DNA from: JAVSMW01 sp032027005
GTDB lineage: Bacteria; Bacillota; Thermincolia; Thermincolales; UBA2595
Length of the DNA: 64,000 nucleotides
Assembly (NCBI GenBank): GCA_032027005.1
Contig: JAVSMW010000007.1
Span: forward strand, 135,800 to 199,799
Direction of reading: 5' to 3'
The notes below the pieces were generated by a model, which was not told where the DNA came from, ran no database searches, and saw only the letters and a program-made list of their open reading frames with translations. The translations under genes and the position numbers were made by a program. Shown here in pieces: positions 56,930 to 64,000 of this stretch; the stretch's first letter is position 1; each line of letters opens with the position of its first letter.

Positions 56930-57417
56930 GGTGAAATCACCAACCTTCTATCTTCTTCTTTATCTTCCAGAATAATGCCTTCCTGCTTATATTTCTTCAA
57001 AACAAAGTGGGTAGCGGTAGCCTGCACGTCTTCGATTGTAGCAAGCTTGGTGGCTACAAAAAAAGCTACTTCCTTCATCGTCTTCCCTTCGATAAGAACC
57101 GAAATATCATAGCTTCCTGACATCAAATAAACAGTCTTGACCTCTGGAAAACGGTAAATCCTTTCGGCAATATTATCAAAACCCGAGCCTCTCTGGGGCG
57201 TGACCTTTACTTCAATTAAAGCAGAAACAGTTTGAGATCCGGCTTTTTCCCAATTGACTAAGGTGTGATACTTAACAATAATGCGTTTCTCTTCCATTTC
57301 CCGGACGCGTTTTTCAACCTCTGCAGTCTCTAAGTCAAGCATCGCCCCCACCTGCTCATATCGCAGCCGACTGTTGTTTTCTAAAACCTCGAGAATTTCC
57401 CAATCTTTAGAATCCAC
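56926..57417 (-). CDS. Lrp/AsnC family transcription regulator
   Basis: A 163-residue regulator: winged HTH (DSKDWEILEVLENNSRLRYE, residues 2-50) and a C-terminal RAM/ligand domain (ALIEVKVTPQRGSGFDNIAE, VYLMSGSYDISVLIEG). I chose GTG 57417, which follows AGGGG at about 9 bases and gives the usual MDSKD opening; TTG 57426 is almost on the ribosome site. First gene of the T-box unit; expected to sense an amino acid and control its aminotransferase partner. Confidence 0.92.
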   Translation of the reverse strand: MDSKDWEILEVLENNSRLRYEQVGAMLDLETAEVEKRVREMEEKRIIVKYHTLVNWEKAGSQTVSALIEVKVTPQRGSGFDNIAERIYRFPEVKTVYLMSGSYDISVLIEGKTMKEVAFFVATKLATIEDVQATATHFVLKKYKQEGIILEDKEEDRRLVISP

Positions 57418-57431
57418 CTTCACCAACCCCT

Positions 57432-57800
57432 TTAAGAATAAAATAAACTCTCATCCAAAGGGACGAGAGTTCTCTCACGCGGTACCACCCTAATTGGTGC
57501 CATTTAAGGCTAACCCAACTCTTTCCCGTTACGTGGGCAGACGTCCAAGCTTACTTTTATCCGATAGCTAACCGCCGCTAAGACCCCACCTCTCTATAGG
57601 TGGGAGATAAGCGGCGCTAAGCTCCTGGATAACGATTTCTAATCGTCAGATGGAGTCTAAACTCCACCTGACGCTAAGAACTCTGTTAATTCAGCAGGCA
57701 ACTCCGGGGTGGCATTCAGCACCAGCCTCTACCGTTTCTCACCAATCCCGGCTCTCTGCAAAGGCGGCTTTGCACTTACTTTTCCCCATCACTGTTTTTA
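57432..57800 (-). promoter_or_regulatory. T-box riboswitch leader of the Lrp-aminotransferase operon
   Basis: Minus-strand T-box sequence GGGTGGTACCGCG (57478-57490) followed by a terminator hairpin (57440-57471, AACTCTCxTCCC / GGATGAGAGTT, then T-rich). Upstream the stem I region shows GATGGGGAAAAGTAAG, AGAGAGCCGG, GGTGAGAAACGGTAGA and a candidate specifier segment GAATGCCACC. Reading GCC (Ala) or TGC (Cys) fits; GCC is followed by a purine, as is usual. The distance between stem I and the antiterminator is enlarged by a ~75-base repeat (57559-57634). Confidence 0.9.
57559..57634 (-). repeat. TTAGCCATCGGAT-family repeat inserted in the T-box
   Basis: On the minus strand runs from TTATCCAGGAGCTTAGCG through a long hairpin (TCTCCCACC / GGTGGGG) to TCTTAGCGGCGGTTAGC and TATCGGAT. 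It matches the copy at 57859-57933 in reverse orientation, with a different hairpin tip. Confidence 0.8.
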
Positions 57801-57801
57801 T

Positions 57802-57935
57802 GTTATAAAGTGAAACTTACTTCAGGCGGAGCTTTTTTCTCCGCATGAAGTTTAGTTGAACTTATCCAGGGGCTTACCGCCGCTTATCTCCCGTTCACTA
57901 AAGTGGTAGTCTTAGTGGCGGTTAGCCATCGGATC
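57802..57935 (+). repeat. Full-length TTAGCCATCGGAT-family repeat upstream of the T-box
   Basis: Begins AAAGTGAAACTTACTTCAGG, then a GGCGGAGC/GCTCCGC-type hairpin, GTTTAGTTGAACTTATCC, a CGCCGCTTATCTCCC / GGTAGTCTTAGTGGCG long hairpin and ends GGTTAGCCATCGGAT. No coding capacity. Lies in the gap between the AarF gene and the T-box; the T-box promoter was not found and may have been displaced. Confidence 0.8.
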
Positions 57936-58025
57936 AAATTTCTTCAAATTATACCACCACAGCCACACCCTGTCAATATCATTGGTATGCTCAAGGATGC
58001 GATCAGGTTAATGTTAATATTTCCC

Positions 58026-59693
58026 TCATTTTAACCTGCCTGAACGGAGCATTGAAATTAAAACCATTATTCCCAGAACCCCCGACAAGGTAAAGCCGAT
58101 AGTTCCAAGCATGGGATATCCCCACAACAAGGGACCTTTACCTGTATGCATGATTAATGCCGAGCCCACCATCAGGGCTGCCAGGATAAGTCCGAAAGAT
58201 ATCCGGGAAGAAGAAATATCCAGCATGTCATAAAGCCAGTTCAGGTTTCGGTGATAGAAGGTTATCCGGGTGTCATTGTTAGCAAAATTTCTTACGGCCT
58301 GGCAGAGATCCCTGGGCAGGGTGACTAAAGCTCCACCGACACTGGAAATCTGTTTGTACATACTGCCGGGATAAAGACCTGGTCTCAGCGTTTCTTTGAG
58401 ATAATTCAGGGCCAGAGGCTGGAGAACTTGAGCCATGTCCAACTCAGGGCAAATTCTCCGCACCATGTTCTCAGAGATCATTACTGTTTTACCAAGAATA
58501 AACATGCTGTCCGGCATTTTAATGCCATGGTTAATAGAAATGGTAATCATCCCATTGATAAGTTCCCCCAGTTCCATGCCCCCGGTGGTGACACCATTAG
58601 CCTTCTCAACAATTTCGGCCACATCTTCAAAGAAATATTGGCGATGGATACTCCGGGTTGTAATTCCGGTCTCCATAATTACATCCATCACAGCAGGAAC
58701 GTCCCGCTCAGATAACGCGATAATGAGTTCGGCAACCTGCCGGCGGAGTCCGTCATCAAATCTGCCGACTATGCCAAAATCAATGAGGACCACCTTAAAA
58801 TCATCCTGAAAAAGCACATTGCCCGGATGCGGGTCTCCGTGAAAAAGCCCCTTTTCAAAAAGCGGCTGATATATGGCCTGCATCATATTACCAGCATATC
58901 CGGCCCGCTCCTCATAAGTATAATTATGTTCCTCAAACTCCTCCACGCGAATTCCCTGCACAAATTCCATAGTCATGATTTCTTTTGACGAATATTCCGT
59001 ATAGACCCGGGGTACTATGACATTTTCGTTTTCACAAAACTGCCGGTAGAAGGCCTCTGTATGCATAGCCTCGGTCAGATAATCAAGTTCCTTATGGATT
59101 TGGCGTTCAAAAACCTGAACAATCTCATCAACATTACAGACCCGCCCGATAACAGTATGTTTCTGTAAAACCCCGGACATTGTTTTAAGAATCTTAATAT
59201 CTCCATTAATTAACTGCATTAGATGCGGCTTTTGGACTTTTACCACTACTTTTTGGCCGCTGGGTAAAATTGCTTCATGAACCTGCCCTATGGAGGCACT
59301 GGCCAATGGATCATAATTAAAATAAGGAAATATTTCCTCCGGCTTCTTGCCAAATTCTTTTAGGAACTGAGCTTGTATTTCCTTGGTGGTAACTTCTTCG
59401 ACTTTGTCCTGCAGCCTGCTGAATTCTTCCACATAAGCCCTGGGAACCAAGTCCGGCCGGGCGCTTAAGAGTTGGCCCAGCTTGACATACGTGGGGCCTA
59501 AGTCTTCAAAAACCATTCTAACTTTTTCAGGATGGGTTAAATGAGGGTGACTGGCGGTGTGATTCCCCGTATTGGCACTTTTCCGACTTTTGCCGGCAAA
59601 CCCGAGCTGCTCAACAAGAAACCGGAATCCGTGCTTTATTAAAATACCTGCAATTTCCTGATACCTGGAAACCCTTCGGTAAGTTAGCGACAC
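58026..59693 (-). CDS. AarF/UbiB/ABC1 family kinase-like protein
   Basis: A 555-residue atypical kinase. FEDLGPTYVKLGQLLSARPD is the KxGQ motif, DPLASASIGQVHEAILPSGQ the Ala-rich loop, HGDPHPGNVLF the catalytic and VVLIDFGIVGRFD the metal-binding motif. Two C-terminal membrane helices (about 500-545). UbiB/Coq8 members support isoprenoid-quinone lipid metabolism by ATPase activity; here a menaquinone- or lipid-linked role is inference. Monocistronic. Confidence 0.92.
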   Translation of the reverse strand: MSLTYRRVSRYQEIAGILIKHGFRFLVEQLGFAGKSRKSANTGNHTASHPHLTHPEKVRMVFEDLGPTYVKLGQLLSARPDLVPRAYVEEFSRLQDKVEEVTTKEIQAQFLKEFGKKPEEIFPYFNYDPLASASIGQVHEAILPSGQKVVVKVQKPHLMQLINGDIKILKTMSGVLQKHTVIGRVCNVDEIVQVFERQIHKELDYLTEAMHTEAFYRQFCENENVIVPRVYTEYSSKEIMTMEFVQGIRVEEFEEHNYTYEERAGYAGNMMQAIYQPLFEKGLFHGDPHPGNVLFQDDFKVVLIDFGIVGRFDDGLRRQVAELIIALSERDVPAVMDVIMETGITTRSIHRQYFFEDVAEIVEKANGVTTGGMELGELINGMITISINHGIKMPDSMFILGKTVMISENMVRRICPELDMAQVLQPLALNYLKETLRPGLYPGSMYKQISSVGGALVTLPRDLCQAVRNFANNDTRITFYHRNLNWLYDMLDISSSRISFGLILAALMVGSALIMHTGKGPLLWGYPMLGTIGFTLSGVLGIMVLISMLRSGRLK

Positions 59694-59780
59694 CCTTTCA
59701 CCCCCGCTCTTGCACTTGTATTTACATTATGACATTTTAAGAAGAATTTTATCCGAATTAACAGCCACAAAAAGCTGACG

Positions 59781-59828
59781 AAAAAAGAAAACTGACTCCG
59801 TAATTTTTGATAGCGAGAGTCAGTTTTC
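59781..59828 (-). terminator. Terminator of the copper-chaperone gene
   Basis: Twelve-base stem GAAAACTGACTC / GAGTCAGTTTTC with an 18-base loop and a T6 tract on the minus strand. Confidence 0.8.
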
Positions 59829-59863
59829 TATATACAAAGGGGGGCTTTATTTCCCGAGCAGTC

Positions 59864-60070
59864 TTAAACTACCTCATACCCGGCATCTATGATGGTCTTC
59901 TTGAGACTGTCACCGTTAACAACAGATGAGTTATAATCCACCGAAACGGTTTTGGCAGCCAAATCAACTGCGGCATCCTGCACACCGTCCAGCGTCTTCA
60001 GCGCCTTTTCCACTGCCATTTTGCAGTGATTACAGGACATGCCTTCAACACTCAAAACCACATTAGCCAT
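59864..60070 (-). CDS. copZ: Copper chaperone CopZ-like (HMA domain)
   Basis: A 68-residue heavy-metal-associated domain with the GMSCNHC Cu+ site (Cys13, Cys16), VEKALKTLDGVQDAAVDLAA and the usual ferredoxin-like pattern. No CopA ATPase is adjacent, so the partner lies elsewhere; other soft metals are possible. 50 bases after the sensor-kinase gene. Confidence 0.92.
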   Translation of the reverse strand: MANVVLSVEGMSCNHCKMAVEKALKTLDGVQDAAVDLAAKTVSVDYNSSVVNGDSLKKTIIDAGYEVV

Positions 60071-60119
60071 TCAATCACCTCCTTCAGTTTAATAATTAGT
60101 TTCCCCATTTAGTTTCTGG

Positions 60120-61640
60120 TCATGCCGGGTCATAAGGAAAATAAATCAGTGTTGTAGTACCAGCTCCGATTTGACTTGTCATCTCCATGTGCCCGCCATG
60201 ATTCTCGATGATAGCTGCAGAAACAGCTAACCCAAGGCCGGTGCCCGTCTCCTTGGTCGTAAAAAAAGGGACAAAAATTCGCCGGGCAGTTTCTTCATCC
60301 ATGCCTATGCCGGTATCGGATATTTCCAGACATACTGCTGTCTCATAGTCATTTTCATAAAGCCGGACTGTTAAATTGCCCCCTTCAGGCATTGCTTCAA
60401 AGGAGTTGAGTACAACATTAATTAATACCTGTTTAATCTGCTCGCAGTCAACCAAAACCGGTTTTATTTGCCGGGGCAGATCCTCTTTAATTTTAATTTG
60501 GTGGAGAAAGGCTTTATTCTCCACCAAAAGCCTGATATCTTCCCACAGCTTCTTTAAATCTGCAGGCTTTCTTTTAGGCTGGGCCGGCTTAGCCAGCTGT
60601 AAAAATTCATTTACGATATTATTAACTCTATCTATCTCATCTATGATTATTTTAAAATATTCAGCCTTCGGACTTGACTCAGACTCTTTTTGCAGAAGCT
60701 GGATAAATCCCTTGACCGAAGTAAGAGGATTCTTTATTTCGTGAACAGCACCTGCGGCTAATTGCCCGACCATGGCCAGTTTCTCCGACTGAGCCGCTGC
60801 CCTGTCAAACCTCCCTGAACCCAAGATGCCGCCAACAACCAGAAAAGCCCCCATAAAACCGCCCCTCTGATCAAAAATTTGGTGGGCCTCAGCATTTACA
60901 GGCAGCAGGGCATCTGTCCCGCGACCTGCCATAATTTCCACAGGACCGTAAACTTCCGCGTTCTTCCTTGCTTTCTGCATGACAGCCATTACTTCATATT
61001 GGTAGGTACCTGCAAGTTCCTCCATAACTTCACAGTAATGCCGGTCCATTAAATATTCTTCATTAATCTCCAGCAGCAGTGTCATCAAGCGGTTTACGTA
61101 AACAATCAGTCCCTGGGAGTCTGTTACCATGACAGCAGTATCGACATGATCAAAAACAGCTTTATATGCCCTTGGCAAACCCGATAAAGTCCCGCCCCGC
61201 CGTTTACCAGAGCTTCGCTGAGAAAATTTTCGACGATCAGTCTTTCTTAATTCGTTTCCAACAAATAAACTGAGTCCGGGCAAATTAACGGGTTTACTTA
61301 AAATCCGCCTAACACCCAAATCATATACCTGCTCTTTTAACTCTTGATTGTTTCCGGCGGTAAATACTATTAACTCAAAATCCCTTTTTATAGCGTTTAC
61401 TGTTCTGAGGTTTTTCAGGTCTCTTCTGTGAGAAATTTCAAGTATAACTATTCGTACATCATTTTGGGCAGCCAAAGCCTCTGCATCTGCCGGATATCTG
61501 GTACATAAAACATTGAACCCGTCACTTTTCAGCCGCCACCTCACAGGTGTTAAACAGCCGGTGGGATCTAGAACCAACACAGCGGGCTGCCCTTTGAATT
61601 TACATGTCCCGCAATTTTTCTCAATACAGTTGTCATTCAT
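60120..61640 (-). CDS. Soluble sensor histidine kinase (receiver-like, PAS, HisKA, HATPase)
   Basis: A 506-residue kinase without membrane helices. Residues 1-16 hold three cysteines (Cys5, Cys10, Cys13: CIEKNCGTC). Residues about 19-128 resemble a receiver domain, but the acceptor Asp is replaced (VILEIS) while Lys116 (SKPV) remains. A PAS domain follows (157-270), then HisKA with His300 in VHEIKNPLTSVKGFIQLLQ and HATPase with N box NVVLNSFEAMPEGG and GTGLGLAVSAAII. The H-box and soluble PAS form match sporulation kinases that phosphorylate Spo0F; such a role is inference. No cognate regulator gene lies beside it. Confidence 0.88.
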   Translation of the reverse strand: MNDNCIEKNCGTCKFKGQPAVLVLDPTGCLTPVRWRLKSDGFNVLCTRYPADAEALAAQNDVRIVILEISHRRDLKNLRTVNAIKRDFELIVFTAGNNQELKEQVYDLGVRRILSKPVNLPGLSLFVGNELRKTDRRKFSQRSSGKRRGGTLSGLPRAYKAVFDHVDTAVMVTDSQGLIVYVNRLMTLLLEINEEYLMDRHYCEVMEELAGTYQYEVMAVMQKARKNAEVYGPVEIMAGRGTDALLPVNAEAHQIFDQRGGFMGAFLVVGGILGSGRFDRAAAQSEKLAMVGQLAAGAVHEIKNPLTSVKGFIQLLQKESESSPKAEYFKIIIDEIDRVNNIVNEFLQLAKPAQPKRKPADLKKLWEDIRLLVENKAFLHQIKIKEDLPRQIKPVLVDCEQIKQVLINVVLNSFEAMPEGGNLTVRLYENDYETAVCLEISDTGIGMDEETARRIFVPFFTTKETGTGLGLAVSAAIIENHGGHMEMTSQIGAGTTTLIYFPYDPA

Positions 61641-61816
61641 TTGGCTTGAACCTCCAACATAACTAATTCACAACATGTTCAACCCACAACTGCACTTCGG
61701 GGCCAATGTATTTACATCATGAATATTCGCCCATCATACACTAAAACCCTTCCATGAATTCCAAAACATGCTAACATTTTAACAATTTTTAAATACCACA
61801 TATTGGCTGGGTTTTT

Positions 61817-61825
61817 TGATATAAT
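61817..61825 (+). promoter_or_regulatory. Extended -10 element of the PBP gene
   Basis: Plus-strand TGATATAAT, i.e. TGn joined to a perfect TATAAT, 35 bases before the start codon. No convincing -35 is seen, which is typical of extended -10 promoters. Confidence 0.5.
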
Positions 61826-61860
61826 ATTCCTATGAATATCCAGAAGTCGGTGAGTCTATT

Positions 61861-63894
61861 ATGTTAAAAAAAATTAGCCGGTCAGTATTCATTCTTTTGG
61901 GCATTACCTTTCTCGTGGCTGTGGCTGGCGGCTGTTCAGCACTGTCACTGCCAAAGCCGCAAATGATGACTGCTTCCAGGGTATTGGATATTAATAACCG
62001 GCCTGTTACTTCCCTGTTCAAGGAAAACCGCGTTCAGATATCTATTAAGGAAATTCCTGAAGTTACCCAAAATGCTTTTATCGCAGTAGAAGATGTGCGA
62101 TTTTATCGGCATTTTGGCCTGGACCCGATACGCATTCTCGGAGCGGCCTGGACTGATATAAAGGCCGGTAAATTCGTGGAAGGCGGGAGCACCATCACCC
62201 AGCAAACTGCTAAGAATCTCTTCTTGACCAGGGAAAAGACCTTTGGCAGAAAACTCATTGAGGCATGGCTGGCTATCCAGCTGGAGATAAAATATACAAA
62301 AAAACAGATTTTGGAAATGTACCTCAATCAGATATATTTCGGCCAGGGTGCTTATGGTATTGAAACAGCCGCTCAAACCTATTTTGGCAAAGCTGCCGCT
62401 AGCCTTGATCTGGCCGAAAGTGCTCTGCTGGCAGGGCTGCCCAAGGCGCCTAATACTTATTCGCCTTTTCAGAATTGGCAGGGAGCCGAGGCCCGGCAGG
62501 ATATTGTCCTGAACCGGATGGTGGAGGCAGGGTTTATCAGCTCTGAGGAAGCTGAAAAGGCCCGCGGGGAAAAGCTGGTATTAAAATCCTCCAGCAGCGC
62601 AGGGGAAGGCAAAGCACCATATTTCGTTAATGAAGTAATCAAGTATGTAACTGAGAAATATGAAGATGGGGCCGCGCTGCTCTTCTCCGGCGGCTTGACA
62701 GTTTATACCACTCTTGACCTTAATATGCAAAAGGCCGCTGAAAACTCCTTTAATAACGGGCTGGCGGGCCGCAGCACGTCCCTTGAAGGCGCCTTGGTAG
62801 CTATTGACCCCACAAATGGATATATTAAAGCAATGGTCGGAGGCCGGGATTTCTCCCGGTCAAAATTCAACCGGGCAGTACAAGCTAAGCGCCAGCCCGG
62901 CTCCGCTTTCAAGCCGTTTTTGTATACAGCTGCTATAGACCTGGGGTATACCCAGGGTAGCACACTTACGTGTGAGCCCGTGGAATTCCCCGACGGCACC
63001 GGCGGGCGTGTGTACAAACCAACGGATTTTGGGACAACCCCCTATCACTATAGGCCGTTTACATTAAGGGAAGCCCTGGCCATATCTGATAATGTCCTGG
63101 CGGTTAAGCTGGCCAGTGAAATCGGTCCTGCAGCTATTGTGGATTATGCCCAAAAGCTTGGTATCACCAGCAAATTAAGGCCATATCTTTCCCTGGCCCT
63201 GGGCACCTCGGAGGTAACCCCGCTGGAACTGACCGGTGCTTACGGAACTCTGGCCTCAGGCGGAATCAAAAATGAGCCCTTATTTATTTTAAAAATAGTT
63301 GATAAAAACGGGCAGGTTCTGGAAGAAAACAAACCCCGCTCACAGCGGGTTATCTCAGAAACTACCGCCTTCCTGGTGACTGATATGCTGATGAGTGTTG
63401 TGCAGCCCGGCGGTACAGCCGGCAGTGTTTCATCCGTGGTTGCCAGAGCCGCAGCCGGCAAGACCGGGACAACACAGAATTTCCATGACGCGTGGTTTGT
63501 CGGCTATACTCCCAACCTTACAGCCGGCGTTTATATAGGATACGACGACCCCGGCAAATCTGTAGGCGCAACAGGCGGCGGCTTAGCAGCACCCATCTGG
63601 GCAAACTTTATCGCCAAGGCCCTCCAAGACACTGCCAAAACGGATTTCTCTGTTCCTCAGGATATAGTCAGAGTTACTATTTGCGCTGACAGCGGGCTCC
63701 TGGCCACGGAAAACTCACCTAAGACCCTTCCGGCCAGCTTTGCCGCAGGAACTGAGCCGCAGCAATACTGCGGCCTGCACTCCTATAATGATTGGTTCAA
63801 TGAAATTGTACCTGACAACGATTATACCAATCCCCTGCCCAACGACAGCTGGGGATTCAGGCAAAGACTCCGGGATTGGTTCTTCCGACCATAG
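61861..63894 (+). CDS. Class A penicillin-binding protein (PBP1-like)
   Basis: Bifunctional peptidoglycan synthase, 677 residues. GT51 domain: AVEDVRFYRHFG (catalytic Glu77), GGSTITQQTAKNLFL, YLNQIYFGQGAYGIETAA. Transpeptidase domain: SAFK (Ser348), SDN (409-411) and a KTGTT box. The short C-terminus has no PASTA domain. The N-terminal hydrophobic helix (8-21) ends AVAGGC, a lipobox-like site with Cys25, so the protein could be lipid-anchored rather than a simple membrane protein. GGTGAG precedes ATG 61861. Transcribed from its own promoter, divergent from the kinase gene. Confidence 0.94.
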   Translation: MLKKISRSVFILLGITFLVAVAGGCSALSLPKPQMMTASRVLDINNRPVTSLFKENRVQISIKEIPEVTQNAFIAVEDVRFYRHFGLDPIRILGAAWTDIKAGKFVEGGSTITQQTAKNLFLTREKTFGRKLIEAWLAIQLEIKYTKKQILEMYLNQIYFGQGAYGIETAAQTYFGKAAASLDLAESALLAGLPKAPNTYSPFQNWQGAEARQDIVLNRMVEAGFISSEEAEKARGEKLVLKSSSSAGEGKAPYFVNEVIKYVTEKYEDGAALLFSGGLTVYTTLDLNMQKAAENSFNNGLAGRSTSLEGALVAIDPTNGYIKAMVGGRDFSRSKFNRAVQAKRQPGSAFKPFLYTAAIDLGYTQGSTLTCEPVEFPDGTGGRVYKPTDFGTTPYHYRPFTLREALAISDNVLAVKLASEIGPAAIVDYAQKLGITSKLRPYLSLALGTSEVTPLELTGAYGTLASGGIKNEPLFILKIVDKNGQVLEENKPRSQRVISETTAFLVTDMLMSVVQPGGTAGSVSSVVARAAAGKTGTTQNFHDAWFVGYTPNLTAGVYIGYDDPGKSVGATGGGLAAPIWANFIAKALQDTAKTDFSVPQDIVRVTICADSGLLATENSPKTLPASFAAGTEPQQYCGLHSYNDWFNEIVPDNDYTNPLPNDSWGFRQRLRDWFFRP

Positions 63895-63895
63895 T

Positions 63896-64000
63896 GAACT
63901 TGTTCAACTAAAGTTGAACATCGAGACTTCGGTGGGGGAGTCAACCCCCACCGAAGCGGAGCACGGGGAACCACTCCCACTTATAGAAGTGGGAGTCTTA
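63896..64000 (+). repeat. Repeat-family copy cut by the right edge
   Basis: Three consecutive hairpins: GTTCAACT / AGTTGAAC (63902-63919), TTCGGTGGGGG / CCCCCACCGAA and ACTCCCACTT / AAGTGGGAGT, ending TCTTA at the window edge. The last hairpin and TCTTA match the CTCCCACC / GGTGGGGTCTTAG part of the copy at 57559-57634; the rest of the copy would lie beyond 64000. Confidence 0.6.

Noticed and set aside
57559..57935. CRISPR-like paired repeats
   Set aside because: Copies are inverted relative to each other, contain internal hairpins and have no regular spacers.

Overview
The window reads as the chromosome of an endospore-forming, flagellated, S-layered member of the class Clostridia (Peptococcaceae / Desulfotomaculum-like; genus not determined). 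Evidence: spoIID, spoIIID and spo0F with a cytosolic sporulation-type kinase, mbl, Gram-positive PBP and LCP proteins, an SLH-anchored S-layer protein with the wall pyruvyltransferase CsaB, a T-box riboswitch, and strong AGGAGG-type ribosome binding sites. Nearly every gene is on the minus strand. Only a small coiled-coil gene (38258-38674), a small membrane protein (50778-51227) and a class A PBP (61861-63894) are on the plus strand. From argS to flhP the gene order closely follows the Bacillus subtilis ywi/pyrG/spo0F/fba/rho/prfA/ywl/atp/murA/spoIID/mbl region, so this part is an old, vertically inherited backbone. I saw no rRNA, tRNA, CRISPR array, transposase or prophage gene.

Layout. 1-7405: surface-glycan island with an ABC flippase (cut by the edge), a 2-hydroxyacid dehydrogenase, NeuA, a methyltransferase, NeuC, NeuB and a Wzy/WaaL-type ligase with TPRs; together these predict a sialic- or legionaminic-acid-like sugar. 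7510-15102: S-layer and wall-anchoring block with the S-layer protein (strong promoter, ~315-nt leader), CsaB, LCP ligase, a three-SLH protein, a small coiled-coil protein and a degenerate LCP-like protein. 15194-20072: rod-binding protein, FlhP, FlhO, Mbl, SpoIIID, SpoIID. 20192-21463: MurA. 21961-28776: complete F1Fo ATP synthase operon (atpZ-B-E-F-H-A-G-D-C) with its own promoter, an 11.5-copy hexanucleotide tandem repeat just upstream, and a large hairpin between atpE and atpF. 29039-36484: WecB, an SHMT-like pseudoenzyme, RpiB, YwlE, Sua5/YwlC, PrmC, PrfA, DUF1385, RpmE. 36562-41279: uncharacterised radical SAM protein, a structured intergenic segment, LysM-M23 endopeptidase, Rho. 41469-50571: two DUF2062 proteins, GlpX, transaldolase, Fba, zinc-ribbon protein, Spo0F, YIP1 protein, SppA, PyrG, RpoE. 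50778-55413: small membrane protein, PpiB, ArgS, YwiB-like, VapBC. 55733-63894: T-box-controlled Lrp regulator and aminotransferase, AarF/UbiB kinase-like protein, copper chaperone, sensor kinase, PBP1-like protein.

How the parts fit. WecB can make UDP-ManNAc for the secondary wall polymer, an LCP protein can attach the polymer to peptidoglycan, CsaB can pyruvylate it, and SLH proteins bind the pyruvylated polymer. The NeuB/C/A genes and the ligase beside the S-layer gene suggest the S-layer is glycosylated with a nonulosonic acid (inference). The soluble kinase and Spo0F could belong to one phosphorelay.

The most unusual items are the SHMT-like protein that has lost its PLP lysine and several other active-site residues at the position where glyA normally sits; the hexamer array abutting the atp promoter; Na+-type residues in the ATP synthase c subunit; a repeat family inserted inside and beside a T-box leader; a 269-bp inverted-repeat element; and an inverted-repeat leader with two DnaA-box-like sites.
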